Source: Bog-756 sp963833585
GTDB taxonomy: Bacteria > Actinomycetota > Acidimicrobiia > Acidimicrobiales > RAAP-2
Length of the DNA: 64,000 nucleotides
Assembly: GCA_963833585.1 (NCBI GenBank)
Contig: CAWHYF010000001.1
Span: 124,001 to 188,000, forward strand
Direction: 5' to 3'
Below are positions 7,617 through 15,902 of the stretch, in pieces (within the stretch, counting starts at the first letter, position 1; each line of letters starts with the position of its first letter). The notes under the pieces were generated by a model that saw only the letters and a program-made list of their open reading frames with translations, was not told the DNA's origin and searched no databases. The position numbers were made by a program, and so were the translations under genes.

Positions 7617-8570
7617 CTAGTTCGGCGTGCTTGCCAGGCCGACAATCGGCGCGTTGAGCCGAGAGCTGCCCAACGATCCTTCGAAGGGCGCACCGCCAAA
7701 GGCGAACACGCCGCCGTCCGCAGCCACCAACCAATACCCAGGTCCATCCGGATTGGCTGCGATACCGGTGATCGGCTCGTTCAACCTCTGGCCACCCATC
7801 GACCCGAAGAACGTGGCATCGCCGAAGCTGAACACGCCGCCGTCCGCCCCGACCAACCAGTAGCCCTTGCCGTCCGGGGTGCCGGCCATGCCGACGATCG
7901 GCGCATTGAGCGCCTTGCCGCCCGTCGACCCGTAGAAACCCGCATCGCCAAAGGTGAACACGCCACCATCGGTTCCCACCAGCCAATAGCCCTCGCCGCC
8001 CGGAGTCGACGCGATTCCTGTGATCGGGGCAGCCAGGCTCAGGCTGGTGACTCCGCCGAGTGGCACCGCGTCACCACAGCCCAGCACGCCTCCGTTGACG
8101 CTCACAAGAAAAAATCCCCGACCGCTCGGCGTCGCCGCGATGCCGCTCCACCCGTCAAAGGCGTCGTTGAGGCCGGAGCAACCCAACTGCCCAAATGCGG
8201 CCGGGGAACCGAATGCCGAAGGCAGAGAGCCGAAGTTCGCGATCCAGTAGCCGGAACTCATCCCCGATGCTGCGATGCCCACGCAGTTCGAGTCGGAGAT
8301 GACCTGTCCCGAATTAGCCAGGGACGCGGCAGAGATGTTGATCGTGGGCCCAAACGCAAAGGGACAGAGTCCCGGCACACCAGATCGGGGTGCGCCAGAG
8401 CCTTCGAACGGTGCATTGAACGCGAACACGCCACCGTCAGCTCCCACCAGCCAGTACCCGGGTACCGCGCTGGTGTGGGGTGCCGGGCTCCCCATAGCGG
8501 TCGGCGCAGTACCCATGAAGGCAGCAACCAACGATACGAGTCCCGCCGTCACTACCTTTGCCAGTGCCAT
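7617..8570 (-). CDS. Secreted YWLVGADGG-repeat beta-propeller-like protein
   Basis: A 317-residue secreted protein. Residues 1-27 form a signal peptide: a short basic start (MALAK), then a hydrophobic core and TAMGS as a likely cleavage region. The mature part is made of about six repeats of roughly 40 residues. Each is centred on GYWLVGADGGVFAFGDA or a variant and followed by FYGSTGGKALNAPIVGMA-type spacing. Repeats 2 and 3 have diverged (GYWIANFGSLPSAFG, GFFLVSVNGGVLGCGD). Such repeats are common in extracellular proteins of Acidimicrobiia and related actinobacteria and probably form a beta-propeller. ATG 8570 is preceded by GGGAGGAG. Function is unknown; cell-surface or adhesion roles are possible. 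Confidence 0.85.
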   Translation of the reverse strand: MALAKVVTAGLVSLVAAFMGTAPTAMGSPAPHTSAVPGYWLVGADGGVFAFNAPFEGSGAPRSGVPGLCPFAFGPTINISAASLANSGQVISDSNCVGIAASGMSSGYWIANFGSLPSAFGSPAAFGQLGCSGLNDAFDGWSGIAATPSGRGFFLVSVNGGVLGCGDAVPLGGVTSLSLAAPITGIASTPGGEGYWLVGTDGGVFTFGDAGFYGSTGGKALNAPIVGMAGTPDGKGYWLVGADGGVFSFGDATFFGSMGGQRLNEPITGIAANPDGPGYWLVAADGGVFAFGGAPFEGSLGSSRLNAPIVGLASTPN

Positions 8571-8840
8571 CGATCGGCTCCTCCCCGCCCCTTGTCTTGA
8601 TGCTAACGCCGGTCGGTGTCTGGATGGGGGTGGCTGGGGACAGCGACCATCATGGCTTGTGCTCGAAGCCGAGCCGGCCGGAGTAGGCATTCAAGCCATC
8701 GCCAACCGGCGTCATCCGCCCGGACGATGAGTAGGGGTACGAGACCAAAGCCAGCGATGTCGTCGCGCTCGACCGGAAGATCCATTTCGTCTGGAGTTCG
8801 ATGCCCATCGAGGTGGCAATGGATCACGGTAGGGTCGCCC

Positions 8841-9998
8841 ATGTCCCCGCATAAGGTGAGGCTCGTGGATACGACCTCGCTGTTGGTAGTGGGTGCAGGG
8901 CCTTACGGCTTGGCCGTTGCGGCCCGGGCCCGTGAGTGCGGGATCGAAACAGTGATCGTTGGTCACCCTCTCGGCTTTTGGACCGACCACATGCCCGAGG
9001 GTATGTTCCTGAGATCGGGAATCGATTGGCATCTCGACGCGTCGGGGATCCACACGTTCGAGGCATTCGTCGAGGAGAAGGCGCTCTCTCCCGCCGAGTT
9101 GGATCCGATTCCGATCGGAATCTTTCTCGACTACGCCGCGTGGTTTCAGGCACAAAAGGGCCTCACAATTCGCGAAGAGTTCGTGTCAGTCCTGGAGAGG
9201 AGCGACGCACAGTTCGTGGCGTCATTCGAAGATGGATCACAGATCGGCGCTGAGCGGGTCGTCGCAGCGCCCGGTAACCGGTACTTCGCCAGAGTTCCGG
9301 AGTGGGCCGCGGAGCTGCCCGCGGGCGTGGGTTCACACACCTGCGACCTTGTTCGATTTGACGAGGTTGCTGGGAAACGAGTGCTGATCGTCGGCGGCCG
9401 CCAGAGTGCGTATGAGTGGGCCGCACTCCTGGGCGAGAATGGCGCGGAACGCGTCGATATCGTTCACCGGCACGACATGCCCCGCTTCGAGCGGGTGAGC
9501 TGGACTTTCGTTGACGAATACATGGACGCCACAATCAAATTTCCTGGATGGTGGCGCTCTCTCCCGCACACTGAACAGGACAAGATCTCGCGAAGGTTCT
9601 GGGAGGTCGGTCGCCTGACACTCGAGTGGTGGCTCACACCTCGCCTGACGGGTGATCGCTTCCACTTCTGGCCGAACGCGCACGTTCTCGGAGCTACCAC
9701 CGAACCAGACGCCGCGGTTGTGGCCCTCTCGAATGGTGAGCGGCTCAACGTGGACCGGGTGATCTTTGCCACTGGGTACAAATCCGAACTGGCGAACGTG
9801 CCCTATCTACAACCCGTCATCTCGGACATTGACGTTCTCGACGGATGCCCGGTACTCGATGAGAACTTCCAGTCGTCCATCGAAGGCCTGTACTTCCCCG
9901 GGTTCGCGGCTTCTCGTGACTTTGGCCCCTTCTTGGGATTCACCAAGGCCTGCCCTGCGGCGGCCACACTCATCGCCGAGGCGTTGGGACGCGATTGA
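8841..9998 (+). CDS. FAD-dependent monooxygenase-like oxidoreductase
   Basis: A 385-residue flavoprotein. The FAD site is LLVVGAGPYGLAVAARA (GxGxxG at residues 18-23). A second dinucleotide-binding motif, VLIVGGRQSAYEWA at 181-194, would hold NADPH. FATGYK at 309-314 is the flavin-monooxygenase family signature near the active site. This layout fits the SidA/IucD/PvdA and FMO group, which hydroxylates amines or performs Baeyer-Villiger oxidation. ATG 8841 has a modest AGGGTCG upstream; GTG 8856 or 8865 is possible. It is transcribed divergently from the secreted repeat protein and no partner gene is adjacent, so the substrate is unknown. Confidence 0.85.
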   Translation: MSPHKVRLVDTTSLLVVGAGPYGLAVAARARECGIETVIVGHPLGFWTDHMPEGMFLRSGIDWHLDASGIHTFEAFVEEKALSPAELDPIPIGIFLDYAAWFQAQKGLTIREEFVSVLERSDAQFVASFEDGSQIGAERVVAAPGNRYFARVPEWAAELPAGVGSHTCDLVRFDEVAGKRVLIVGGRQSAYEWAALLGENGAERVDIVHRHDMPRFERVSWTFVDEYMDATIKFPGWWRSLPHTEQDKISRRFWEVGRLTLEWWLTPRLTGDRFHFWPNAHVLGATTEPDAAVVALSNGERLNVDRVIFATGYKSELANVPYLQPVISDIDVLDGCPVLDENFQSSIEGLYFPGFAASRDFGPFLGFTKACPAAATLIAEALGRD

Positions 9999-10534
9999 CC
10001 CGATCCTGCAACTTGGGCCAGGGTGTTTGTCGGCAGGTGTCACCCCCAGCTTTGACAGGACCTTACTTACAACATCAACGTGGTGTTGAGGTTCGATCCT
10101 CCGACGACGCTCCGTCGGCGGATGCTGGGATACGCGAGAAGGGGGTCCCAAACTCCCACCCCGGGGCCACCCAATCCGCCCGAACTTCACAGCCGGGCCA
10201 TGCGGCTCAGGTCCAAGGGTAACAGGGCTACCAGTGATTCACGCCGCCAGTGTGGTGGACCCCCCGAGCCGCCAGGCTGGCAATCTCGGCTGGGCGTCAG
10301 GTCACCGAGCGCAGGGCCAGAGAGTCCAGAGTTTGGGGCCGGAGCGGGGAGGGCAAAGCGGTGGAGGTCAGGGCGGTGGAGGTCAGGGCGGTGGAGGTCA
10401 GGGCGGTGGAGGTCAGAGCGGTGGAGGGCGGGGACGAGGGCTGACATGAGAGCGTCATCGGGGTCGGGATCCAGGTGGCCGAGGTAGCGTCAACCAGTTG
10501 CATATGGCAATCACCCAACGCTTTGGAGGCCGCC
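9999..10534. other. Intergenic with a 15-bp minisatellite
   Basis: No gene is supported. The notable content is the 15-bp tandem repeat at 10358-10432. The start of the stretch (10020-10110) contains no readable family match, and a T-arm-like GAGGTTCGATCCTCC near 10085-10100 does not belong to a tRNA. Confidence 0.55.
10358..10432 (+). repeat. 15-bp tandem repeat, 5 copies
   Basis: Five units of GCGGTGGAGGTCAGG: the first three are identical, the fourth ends in A, and the fifth is changed at two sites. It lies about 100 bases before the reductase start at 10535 and is not inside any supported gene. It is purine-rich on the plus strand and could form an unusual structure or simply be a slippage product. 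Confidence 0.85.
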
Positions 10535-11191
10535 GTGTCCGAGGTCCGTGTCCACAACTTCTCGATCTCCCTCGACGGGTTCGGGACCGGCGAGGGCATC
10601 ACATTCGACGCCCCGTTCGGCCACGCCGGCCATCGCCTGCACGAGTGGTATTTCGCCACCCGCTTCTGGCACTCGATGGTCGGCGATGCCGGTGGCACCG
10701 TCGGTGTCGACCATTCGTTCGCCGAACGGATTGAGCTCGGCTTTGGTGCGGAGATCATGGGCCGGGGCAAGTTCGGTGCGCAGACCGGCCCGTGGACCGA
10801 TGTCGGCACCGCCGACGAGTGGCGGGGCTGGTGGGGCCCGAACCCGCCTTTCCACACGCCGGTGTTCGTGCTGACGCACCACGCGCGCCCGTCGATCGAG
10901 ATGGAGGGTGGCACCGTGTTCCACTTCGTCGACGCCCCTCCGCAGGAGGCGCTCGACCTCGCCCGGGAGGCGGCCGGTGACCTCGACGTGCGCATCGGCG
11001 GCGGCCCGACGGTCGTCCGCGACTTTCTCGCCGCCGACCTCGTCGACACCCTCCACGTCGTAGAGGTGCCGATCCTGCTCGGTCGCGGCGTTCGTCTCTG
11101 GGACGGCCTCGAAGGCGTCGAGGAGCGCTACAACCTCGAGGCAGTCTCGTCACCGAGCGGCGTCACCCACCTGACCTTCACGCGCCGATGA
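10535..11191 (+). CDS. Dihydrofolate reductase family (RibD C-terminal-like) protein
   Basis: A 218-residue member of the RibD C-terminal/dihydrofolate reductase-like superfamily, which binds NADPH and reduces small pterin-like or unknown substrates. The N-terminal strand VRVHNFSISLDGFGTG is typical, as are EIMGRGKFGAQTGPW and the cofactor motif VRIGGGPTVVRDFLAADLVD with the later ILLGRGVRLWDGL. Start GTG 10535 is chosen because GGAGG at 10525-10529 is 5 bases upstream; the frame continues upstream to an ATG at 10475 without a ribosome binding site. It is probably not a true folA gene because it carries the long actinobacterial insert around WGPNPPFHTPVFVLTHH. Confidence 0.9.
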   Translation: MSEVRVHNFSISLDGFGTGEGITFDAPFGHAGHRLHEWYFATRFWHSMVGDAGGTVGVDHSFAERIELGFGAEIMGRGKFGAQTGPWTDVGTADEWRGWWGPNPPFHTPVFVLTHHARPSIEMEGGTVFHFVDAPPQEALDLAREAAGDLDVRIGGGPTVVRDFLAADLVDTLHVVEVPILLGRGVRLWDGLEGVEERYNLEAVSSPSGVTHLTFTRR

Positions 11192-11372
11192 CCGATGGTG
11201 CGGACGATCTGACGACCTGCCCCACATCACCGGGGGCATGTGTGCAGCCCACATCCAGGCGGACGCCGGTGCAGTTACACCACCAGTGGACTGCAGCCCA
11301 GAGCTGAGCCGGTTGATTGACGGCGGCGTCTTCTTACAGCACGAAGGCGCCGTTTGGACCACACTAGGACTA

Positions 11373-12707
11373 GTGAATCGGCCTGTCACTCGCTACGCCA
11401 TGAGCGGGGACCTCCATATCGCATACCAGACGTTTGGCGAGGGACCCTTTGACCTGGTCTATGCCCCTGGCTTCATCTCTCACGTGGAGATGAACTGGGA
11501 GCTTCCGTACTGGGCCAACATTTTCCGCCGTCTCTCCCAATTCTGCCGCGTGATTGTGTTCGACAAGCGGGGCACGGGGTTGTCCGACAGGGTCGGGGGC
11601 TGGCCAACTCTCGACGAGCGCATGGACGACATCCGAGCGGTGATGGATGCGGCCGAAAGTGAACGAGCGGCGCTCCTCGGGGTTTCTGAAGGCGGCCCAA
11701 TGTGCATGGCGTTCGCCGCCATCTACCCCGGACGGGCTTCTGCGCTGGTGCTGCGAGGGACGGGCCCTCGGTTTGCCGCTGGGCCCGATTGGCCCTGGGG
11801 GTGGACCGAGGATGCGGTTGCTCCGCAACTCGATCTCGTCGAGCAGAACTGGGGGACAGGAACGGTTCTGCCCTTCTTCATCATGGGGGTCTCCGACGAT
11901 GAACGAGCGCAGGAGGACACGGGGCGCTTCGAGCGCTTTGCGGCCAGTCCGGGAGCAGCGCGTCAACTGCTTGAGATGAACCTCCAGGTCGACATCAGAT
12001 CCGTTCTCTCGTCTATCAGCGCCCCGACTCTCGTGATCCATCGAAGCGGTGATTACGTCGTGCCAATCGAGGCCGGCCGCTTCACGGCCGAGCACATCTC
12101 CAACGCCGCGTTTGTCGAGCTCCCCGGGGACTTCCATCTGAGTGCTCGCTCCGGCGACGAGGACGAGGCCATGGATCTGGTCGAACAGTTCCTCACGGGC
12201 ACACGAGGCGGCCAGGAGATCGATCGTGTGCTCGCCACGGTGCTCTTCACCGACATCGTGGGCTCGACCGAGCGAGCCTCGACTCTCGGGGACCAGGCGT
12301 GGCGCGCCCTCCTGGACCGTCACGACAAGTTGACACGGAGGGAGATCGGTCGCTTCGGGGGTCGGGAGATCAAGAGTCTCGGGGACGGGTTCTTTGCTTC
12401 CTTCGACGGACCGGGTCGGGCTCTCCGCTGCGCCAGAGCCATCACCGAAGAAGCGCACCGGATCGGCATCGAGGTTCGCTGTGGACTCCACACGGGAGAG
12501 TGTGAGGTACGGGACAATGACCTGGCCGGGATCGCAGTCCATATCGGGGCGCGGATTGGGGGGCTCGCGCAGCCTGGTGAGGTCCTCGTTTCCACCACCG
12601 TCAAGGACCTCGTGATTGGTTCGGGAATCGGGTTCCGCGATCGAGGGATTCACAGTCTGAAGGGCGTCCCGGAACAGTGGAAGCTCTACAGCATGTCCGG
12701 TGCCTGA
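11373..12707 (+). CDS. Alpha/beta hydrolase fused to class III adenylate/guanylate cyclase
   Basis: A 444-residue two-domain protein. Residues 1-275 are an alpha/beta hydrolase: FDKRGTGLSDR at 63-73, nucleophile elbow GVSEGGP with Ser105, and APTLVIHRSGDYVVP leading to GDFH with His255. Residues 280-444 are a class III cyclase catalytic domain. It starts VLFTDIVGSTE, with metal-binding Asp294, and continues with KSLGDGFFASF, with Asp338. The family makes cyclic nucleotides; the N-terminal domain may sense or hydrolyse a small ligand. GTG 11373 gives the usual N-terminus (NRPVTRYAMSGD) and has AGGAC close upstream; ATG 11238 would add 45 residues. No membrane segment is present. Confidence 0.88.
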   Translation: MNRPVTRYAMSGDLHIAYQTFGEGPFDLVYAPGFISHVEMNWELPYWANIFRRLSQFCRVIVFDKRGTGLSDRVGGWPTLDERMDDIRAVMDAAESERAALLGVSEGGPMCMAFAAIYPGRASALVLRGTGPRFAAGPDWPWGWTEDAVAPQLDLVEQNWGTGTVLPFFIMGVSDDERAQEDTGRFERFAASPGAARQLLEMNLQVDIRSVLSSISAPTLVIHRSGDYVVPIEAGRFTAEHISNAAFVELPGDFHLSARSGDEDEAMDLVEQFLTGTRGGQEIDRVLATVLFTDIVGSTERASTLGDQAWRALLDRHDKLTRREIGRFGGREIKSLGDGFFASFDGPGRALRCARAITEEAHRIGIEVRCGLHTGECEVRDNDLAGIAVHIGARIGGLAQPGEVLVSTTVKDLVIGSGIGFRDRGIHSLKGVPEQWKLYSMSGA

Positions 12708-12730
12708 CCGTCGTCGACCCGCCTCGGATG

Positions 12731-12795
12731 TAACCGATCCCGAATGGTCTGAACGTGGGTAGGGGTGTTACCTACCGAGGGGAGCGGATCGGTTA
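12731..12795. other. 10-bp inverted repeat enclosing a second hairpin
   Basis: TAACCGATCC at 12731-12740 pairs perfectly with GGATCGGTTA at 12786-12795. Inside, GGTAGG at 12758-12763 pairs with CCTACC at 12771-12776 over a 7-base loop. The outer right arm ends at the first base of an ATG at 12795, and the enclosed GAGGGGAG could be its ribosome binding site. A regulatory leader, a transposon-end remnant or a terminator of the cyclase gene are all possible. Confidence 0.45.
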
Positions 12796-12944
12796 TGAAC
12801 ACCCCTGGCCGCCTTGGATGACGCACCGTCAGGTACCAACTGCTGGACGCCACCAAGCAGCGAGGCAAGACCGTCACAAACGACCCTTTGCCGAGGGGCT
12901 TACTGGATCAACTCCTGCCCGCCGAGGGCAAGCCCGAACGCTGA
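12795..12944 (+). pseudogene. Small reading frame with internal TGA
   Basis: Reading from ATG 12795 gives MNTPGRLG, then TGA at 12819-12821, then 40 codons ending TGA at 12942. The part after the first stop (VRYQLLDATKQRG, then VTNDPLPRGLLDQLLPAEG, then KPER) has protein-like composition, unlike random frames nearby. It is probably a small protein or transposase fragment broken by a nonsense change. I do not recognise the family, and no selenocysteine machinery is seen to support readthrough. Confidence 0.35.
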
Positions 12945-13121
12945 CTGGGGACAATTTCGAAAGGTCTCTTGGGCTGACGCCGGTCAGCCTGATGCGTACC
13001 GACAGGCAGTTGCCCGATCGGCCCGGGCAGAAGATCCAGACAGTGCCAGGAGCGAGGCGGACGCTGCCTTGATGTAATCGGGCCAACCGGGCGAGCTGGT
13101 CACCTCGAGGAGACGCGCTGA

Positions 13122-13862
13122 TCAAGCTGTAAGCAGGCGAAGGCCGAGGTCCGCCGCTTCGAGATTGAGGAGGTCGCCATGGCGTTCGGCCCACCGACCG
13201 GATGCGAGGTCATCCCGGAGACTCCGCACTGCCCTCTGCTCGGCATCCGTCCCGACCCTGGTCCACACCGATATTCCGCGACGAACGTTCTCGTCGAGAT
13301 ATGCCTCAGGCCGGCGCCAATACGCCTCGAAGAGGCCGTCAACGCAATCCCACGGAACGAGCACCGGCTCAACCCGGGCCCCTATCGCGCCGGCCAGCTC
13401 GGTAGCGAGGCCGATGCGGGAGGCAGCAATCTCGGGCAGGTAGTCTTGAGTCAGCCAGAACCGGCGGCGCCAGGCCGGGTCACTGGTGTCGCATGTGAGT
13501 ACCAGCACCCGGCGAGCCACCCGTTGCATCTCGCGAACACCGGCGATCGGGTTCTGCCAATGGTGAACGGTGGAGAAAGCCATCGCTGCGTCGAAGCACT
13601 TGTCCTCGAAGGGGAGGCTCTCCGCCGTGGCAGCTACGCACACCGCTGCGCTCGCGGGTCGCTGCGCACGCATGACCGCTGATGGCTCCACCGCGGTCAC
13701 TTCACGGTCGGGGGGCTCGTAGCTGCCGGTGCCTGCTCCGACATTCAGCACGGTCTGCGCCTTGCCGAGTGCGGCCCAGACCTGCGCAGCGATCCGCGGT
13801 TCAGTTCGCCGCGTCGCGGTATAGGTGGCACCGATGGTGTCATACAACTGCGCACTGGACAT
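13122..13862 (-). CDS. Class I SAM-dependent methyltransferase
   Basis: A 246-residue methyltransferase. Motif I is VLNVGAGTGSYE at about residues 38-49, the adenosine-binding acidic residue is in VTAVEPSAVM, and motif IV is FDAAMAFSTVHHW. The last motif is typical of Methyltransf_11 enzymes acting on small molecules or quinones. Motif I is followed by an unusually short linker (PPDREVTAVEPS). The minus-strand ATG at 13862 has GGAGGTGCC directly upstream. It is divergent from the alpha/beta hydrolase gene at 14169. A second enzyme of the same type lies at 29663-30412. The substrate is unknown. Confidence 0.88.
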   Translation of the reverse strand: MSSAQLYDTIGATYTATRRTEPRIAAQVWAALGKAQTVLNVGAGTGSYEPPDREVTAVEPSAVMRAQRPASAAVCVAATAESLPFEDKCFDAAMAFSTVHHWQNPIAGVREMQRVARRVLVLTCDTSDPAWRRRFWLTQDYLPEIAASRIGLATELAGAIGARVEPVLVPWDCVDGLFEAYWRRPEAYLDENVRRGISVWTRVGTDAEQRAVRSLRDDLASGRWAERHGDLLNLEAADLGLRLLTA

Positions 13863-14168
13863 GGCACCTCCGTCGGCCGGCTGTCACCACCCTAAGCGGG
13901 TCCCGGGCTGTTTCCCATCGTCGGCGCCGGCGATCGATCCACCGCTTCAGTGAAGACCGAGATGCAATTCGCATTGTCCTCAGCCCACAACGCCCTGGGG
14001 CTACGTAACGTGTAACCGGCCGAGGGCGGCTACCTGGAGGTGTCGGACTCTCGAAGGTGTCGGTCACGAGGTCCTCATTGAGAACCGTCCAGGTCACCGA
14101 TTCTTCAAATTTCTCGGATTACAACGTTGAGTCGGCAGGTGACGACCGTCAGCACTACGCTCCCGTCC
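13863..14168. other. Divergent intergenic region
   Basis: The region lies between the divergent methyltransferase and hydrolase genes and must hold promoters for both. A TACAAC-like -10 box is visible near 14120. No repeat or gene is seen. Confidence 0.4.
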
Positions 14169-15011
14169 ATGGACTTCCAAGTTGGCGCGGCACGAAACGG
14201 CAAGGTCGAGATCTACTTCGAATGGCTCGGCGATTCCGACCAGCCGACCCTCTTGCTTGTGAATGGGCTGGGATCACAGTGCGTCAACTATTCCACGGAT
14301 TGGTGTCGGAAGTTCAGCGACGAGGGATTCCGGGTCATTCGATTCGACAATCGCGACGTCGGATTTTCTTCAAAGATGGATGACGGTGACTACTCGTTGT
14401 CGGACATGGCCAATGACGCTGTCGCCGTGTTGGACGAGGTGGATGTCGCCCAGGCGCATGTGATGGGATGCTCGCTCGGAGGAATGATCGTTCAACGCTT
14501 GGCTATCGACCATCCAGATCGACTGCTCTCTGTCACGTCGGTGATGTCGCGCACGGGAGAACCGGGCTACGGCGACAGCTCGAAGGCCGCATTGGAATTC
14601 TTACTCACCCCACCTCCCGCTTCTCGTGCGGATAATGTCGAGCGTCATGTTGCCGCGCAGCATGTGTATGGATCGAAGCAAGAATGGCTCGATGACGACG
14701 CCATCCGGGTCCGAGCGGGCATCGCCTTCGACCGGTGCTTCTGTCCGTCCGGAGTCGGGAGGCAGATGAAGGCTGTGTTGACCGACGGGTCACGTGACGA
14801 GCAGTTGCGGAAATTGAGCCTGCCTGTGCTCGTGATACACGGAAGCCGGGACACGCTGATCAATCCGAGCGGCGGACGACATACAGCTGACGTGATCCCC
14901 GGGGCACGCTACGTGGAGATCGAGGGGATGGGTCACGACTATCCCCCGGCGGTTTGGGATGAATGGGTGCACGTGTGGTCCCAATTCGTGCGGGAGGCGA
15001 TTCCGGAATAG
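14169..15011 (+). CDS. Alpha/beta hydrolase
   Basis: A 280-residue alpha/beta-hydrolase-fold enzyme. The oxyanion-hole segment is LLLVNGLGSQC, the nucleophile is Ser102 in MGCSLGGM, the acid is Asp228 in HGSRDTLI and the base is His256 in GMGHDYPP. The FDNRDVGFSSK loop at about 59-69 is typical of the proline-iminopeptidase/haloperoxidase-like group that takes ester or similar substrates. Start choice is uncertain: ATG 14169 fits the family N-terminus but has no clear ribosome binding site, and TTG 14127 or GTG 14139 are alternatives. It is not linked to an operon. Confidence 0.88.
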   Translation: MDFQVGAARNGKVEIYFEWLGDSDQPTLLLVNGLGSQCVNYSTDWCRKFSDEGFRVIRFDNRDVGFSSKMDDGDYSLSDMANDAVAVLDEVDVAQAHVMGCSLGGMIVQRLAIDHPDRLLSVTSVMSRTGEPGYGDSSKAALEFLLTPPPASRADNVERHVAAQHVYGSKQEWLDDDAIRVRAGIAFDRCFCPSGVGRQMKAVLTDGSRDEQLRKLSLPVLVIHGSRDTLINPSGGRHTADVIPGARYVEIEGMGHDYPPAVWDEWVHVWSQFVREAIPE

Positions 15012-15307
15012 ATACGTGACGGCTGGGGGTCCTGGGCTCGGTGAGAGGATCGGTGGGGTCCCCGAAAGGTCCGCTTGATGACGGTACCGGCAACGTTCTG
15101 CGCTGGGACGACGCCTACATCTAGGATTGCCTCCACAAGGTGGTGCCAGAAGGGCGGGACTTCGCGCCCCCGCCCTTCTCCGCGATCCTTTTCCGTTGGT
15201 CCGATTGTCCAAGGGCCGGAGCGAGGGGTGAATGAGCTATACTCGGGGTAGCTGACCGCACTCGGGCAAATCGCCTCTGCTCCCTTCGGCGAAGAGCCGA
15301 TAGGGCC

Positions 15308-15634
15308 ATGCAACCCGAGTTCAGCTATACCATCCGAAACCTTCCCGATCATCACATTGTGGCCTTGCGCGGTGAGTTGGACATTGGATCCGCCGATGGC
15401 CTGGCCGACGCGTTGGTGGAGGTAGCGGGCTCCACCGTCGTTGTCGATCTGTCGGAGCTCACATTCTTGGATTCCACTGGAATCTCGGCTCTGGTGGTTG
15501 CTCGGAACCGAATCCTGACCAGCAGTGAAGGTCGGCTGGTTGTCACCCGACCTACTGGGATCGTTCGCAAGGCGTTGGACATCGTGGGGCTCAGCGGGTG
15601 GATTGTGGAATGGTCGTCAGACTGGGATGAGTAG
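15308..15634 (+). CDS. STAS-domain anti-sigma factor antagonist
   Basis: A 108-residue single STAS domain like SpoIIAA and RsbV. Such proteins bind an anti-sigma factor kinase and free a sigma factor when unphosphorylated. The phosphoacceptor loop is LDSTGIS at about residues 58-64, with the conserved Ser after Asp. The first strand (HIVALRGELDIGSADGLADAL) is complete. ATG 15308 follows a GATAGGGCC. No anti-sigma kinase or sigma factor is adjacent, so its partner must be elsewhere. Its stop codon overlaps the start of the next small gene, so the two are translationally coupled. Confidence 0.9.
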   Translation: MQPEFSYTIRNLPDHHIVALRGELDIGSADGLADALVEVAGSTVVVDLSELTFLDSTGISALVVARNRILTSSEGRLVVTRPTGIVRKALDIVGLSGWIVEWSSDWDE

Positions 15635-15773
15635 ATCGCCCCCCGAGCATGACTCCTGTCCCAGCTGCGGAAGTGCAGAGATTGCTACCCATTTCGACAG
15701 ATCCGGGGCACCGGAAGGTCAGCAATGGCAAGGCCGATGCTCGGCCTGCCAGTTCACTTGGTCGGAATCATGA
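15627..15773 (+). CDS. 48-residue four-Cys zinc-ribbon protein
   Basis: A tiny protein with CPSCGSAEIATHF and, 22 residues after the first Cys pair, CSACQFTWSES at the very end. The Cys spacing fits one zinc ribbon with nothing else attached. ATG 15627 lies 8 bases inside the end of the STAS gene (ATGAGTAG), so translation is probably coupled. This suggests a shared role, perhaps as a small partner in the anti-sigma switch, but that is inference from position. A related layout is seen at 7044-7253. Confidence 0.65.
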   Translation: MSRSPPEHDSCPSCGSAEIATHFDRSGAPEGQQWQGRCSACQFTWSES

Positions 15774-15902
15774 GACGCAGCGATGAGGGACTCCGCCTCC
15801 CGCCTGGCTAGCTCGTCTCCATGCCACCGGGAACACTTCCCAATCTTGTGGGTGTTGCCGTGACCGGTTGAGCGCACGGGAGTAACGGGCAGTGTGCCAA
15901 GA

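Larger units (their letters stand above)
12708..13121. other. Intergenic with nested inverted repeats and a broken small frame
   Basis: The region contains the inverted repeat 12731-12795 and a small interrupted frame at 12795-12944, both described separately. Beyond 12945 nothing is recognised. Confidence 0.5.

Noticed and set aside
10080..10110. T-arm-like GAGGTTCGATCCTCC
   Set aside because: The stem-loop size does not fit a T-arm and no other tRNA arms are present.
10358..10432. CRISPR array
   Set aside because: The repeats are directly adjacent 15-mers without spacers, and no cas genes are present.
12795..12944. Selenocysteine readthrough of the internal TGA
   Set aside because: No conserved Cys/Sec context, no known selenoprotein family and no SECIS-like stem just after the codon were seen; a nonsense mutation is simpler.
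12755..13077. Two longer overlapping plus-strand frames as a gene
   Set aside because: Their translations lack family features. The third frame in this stretch reads more like protein but is interrupted by a TGA.
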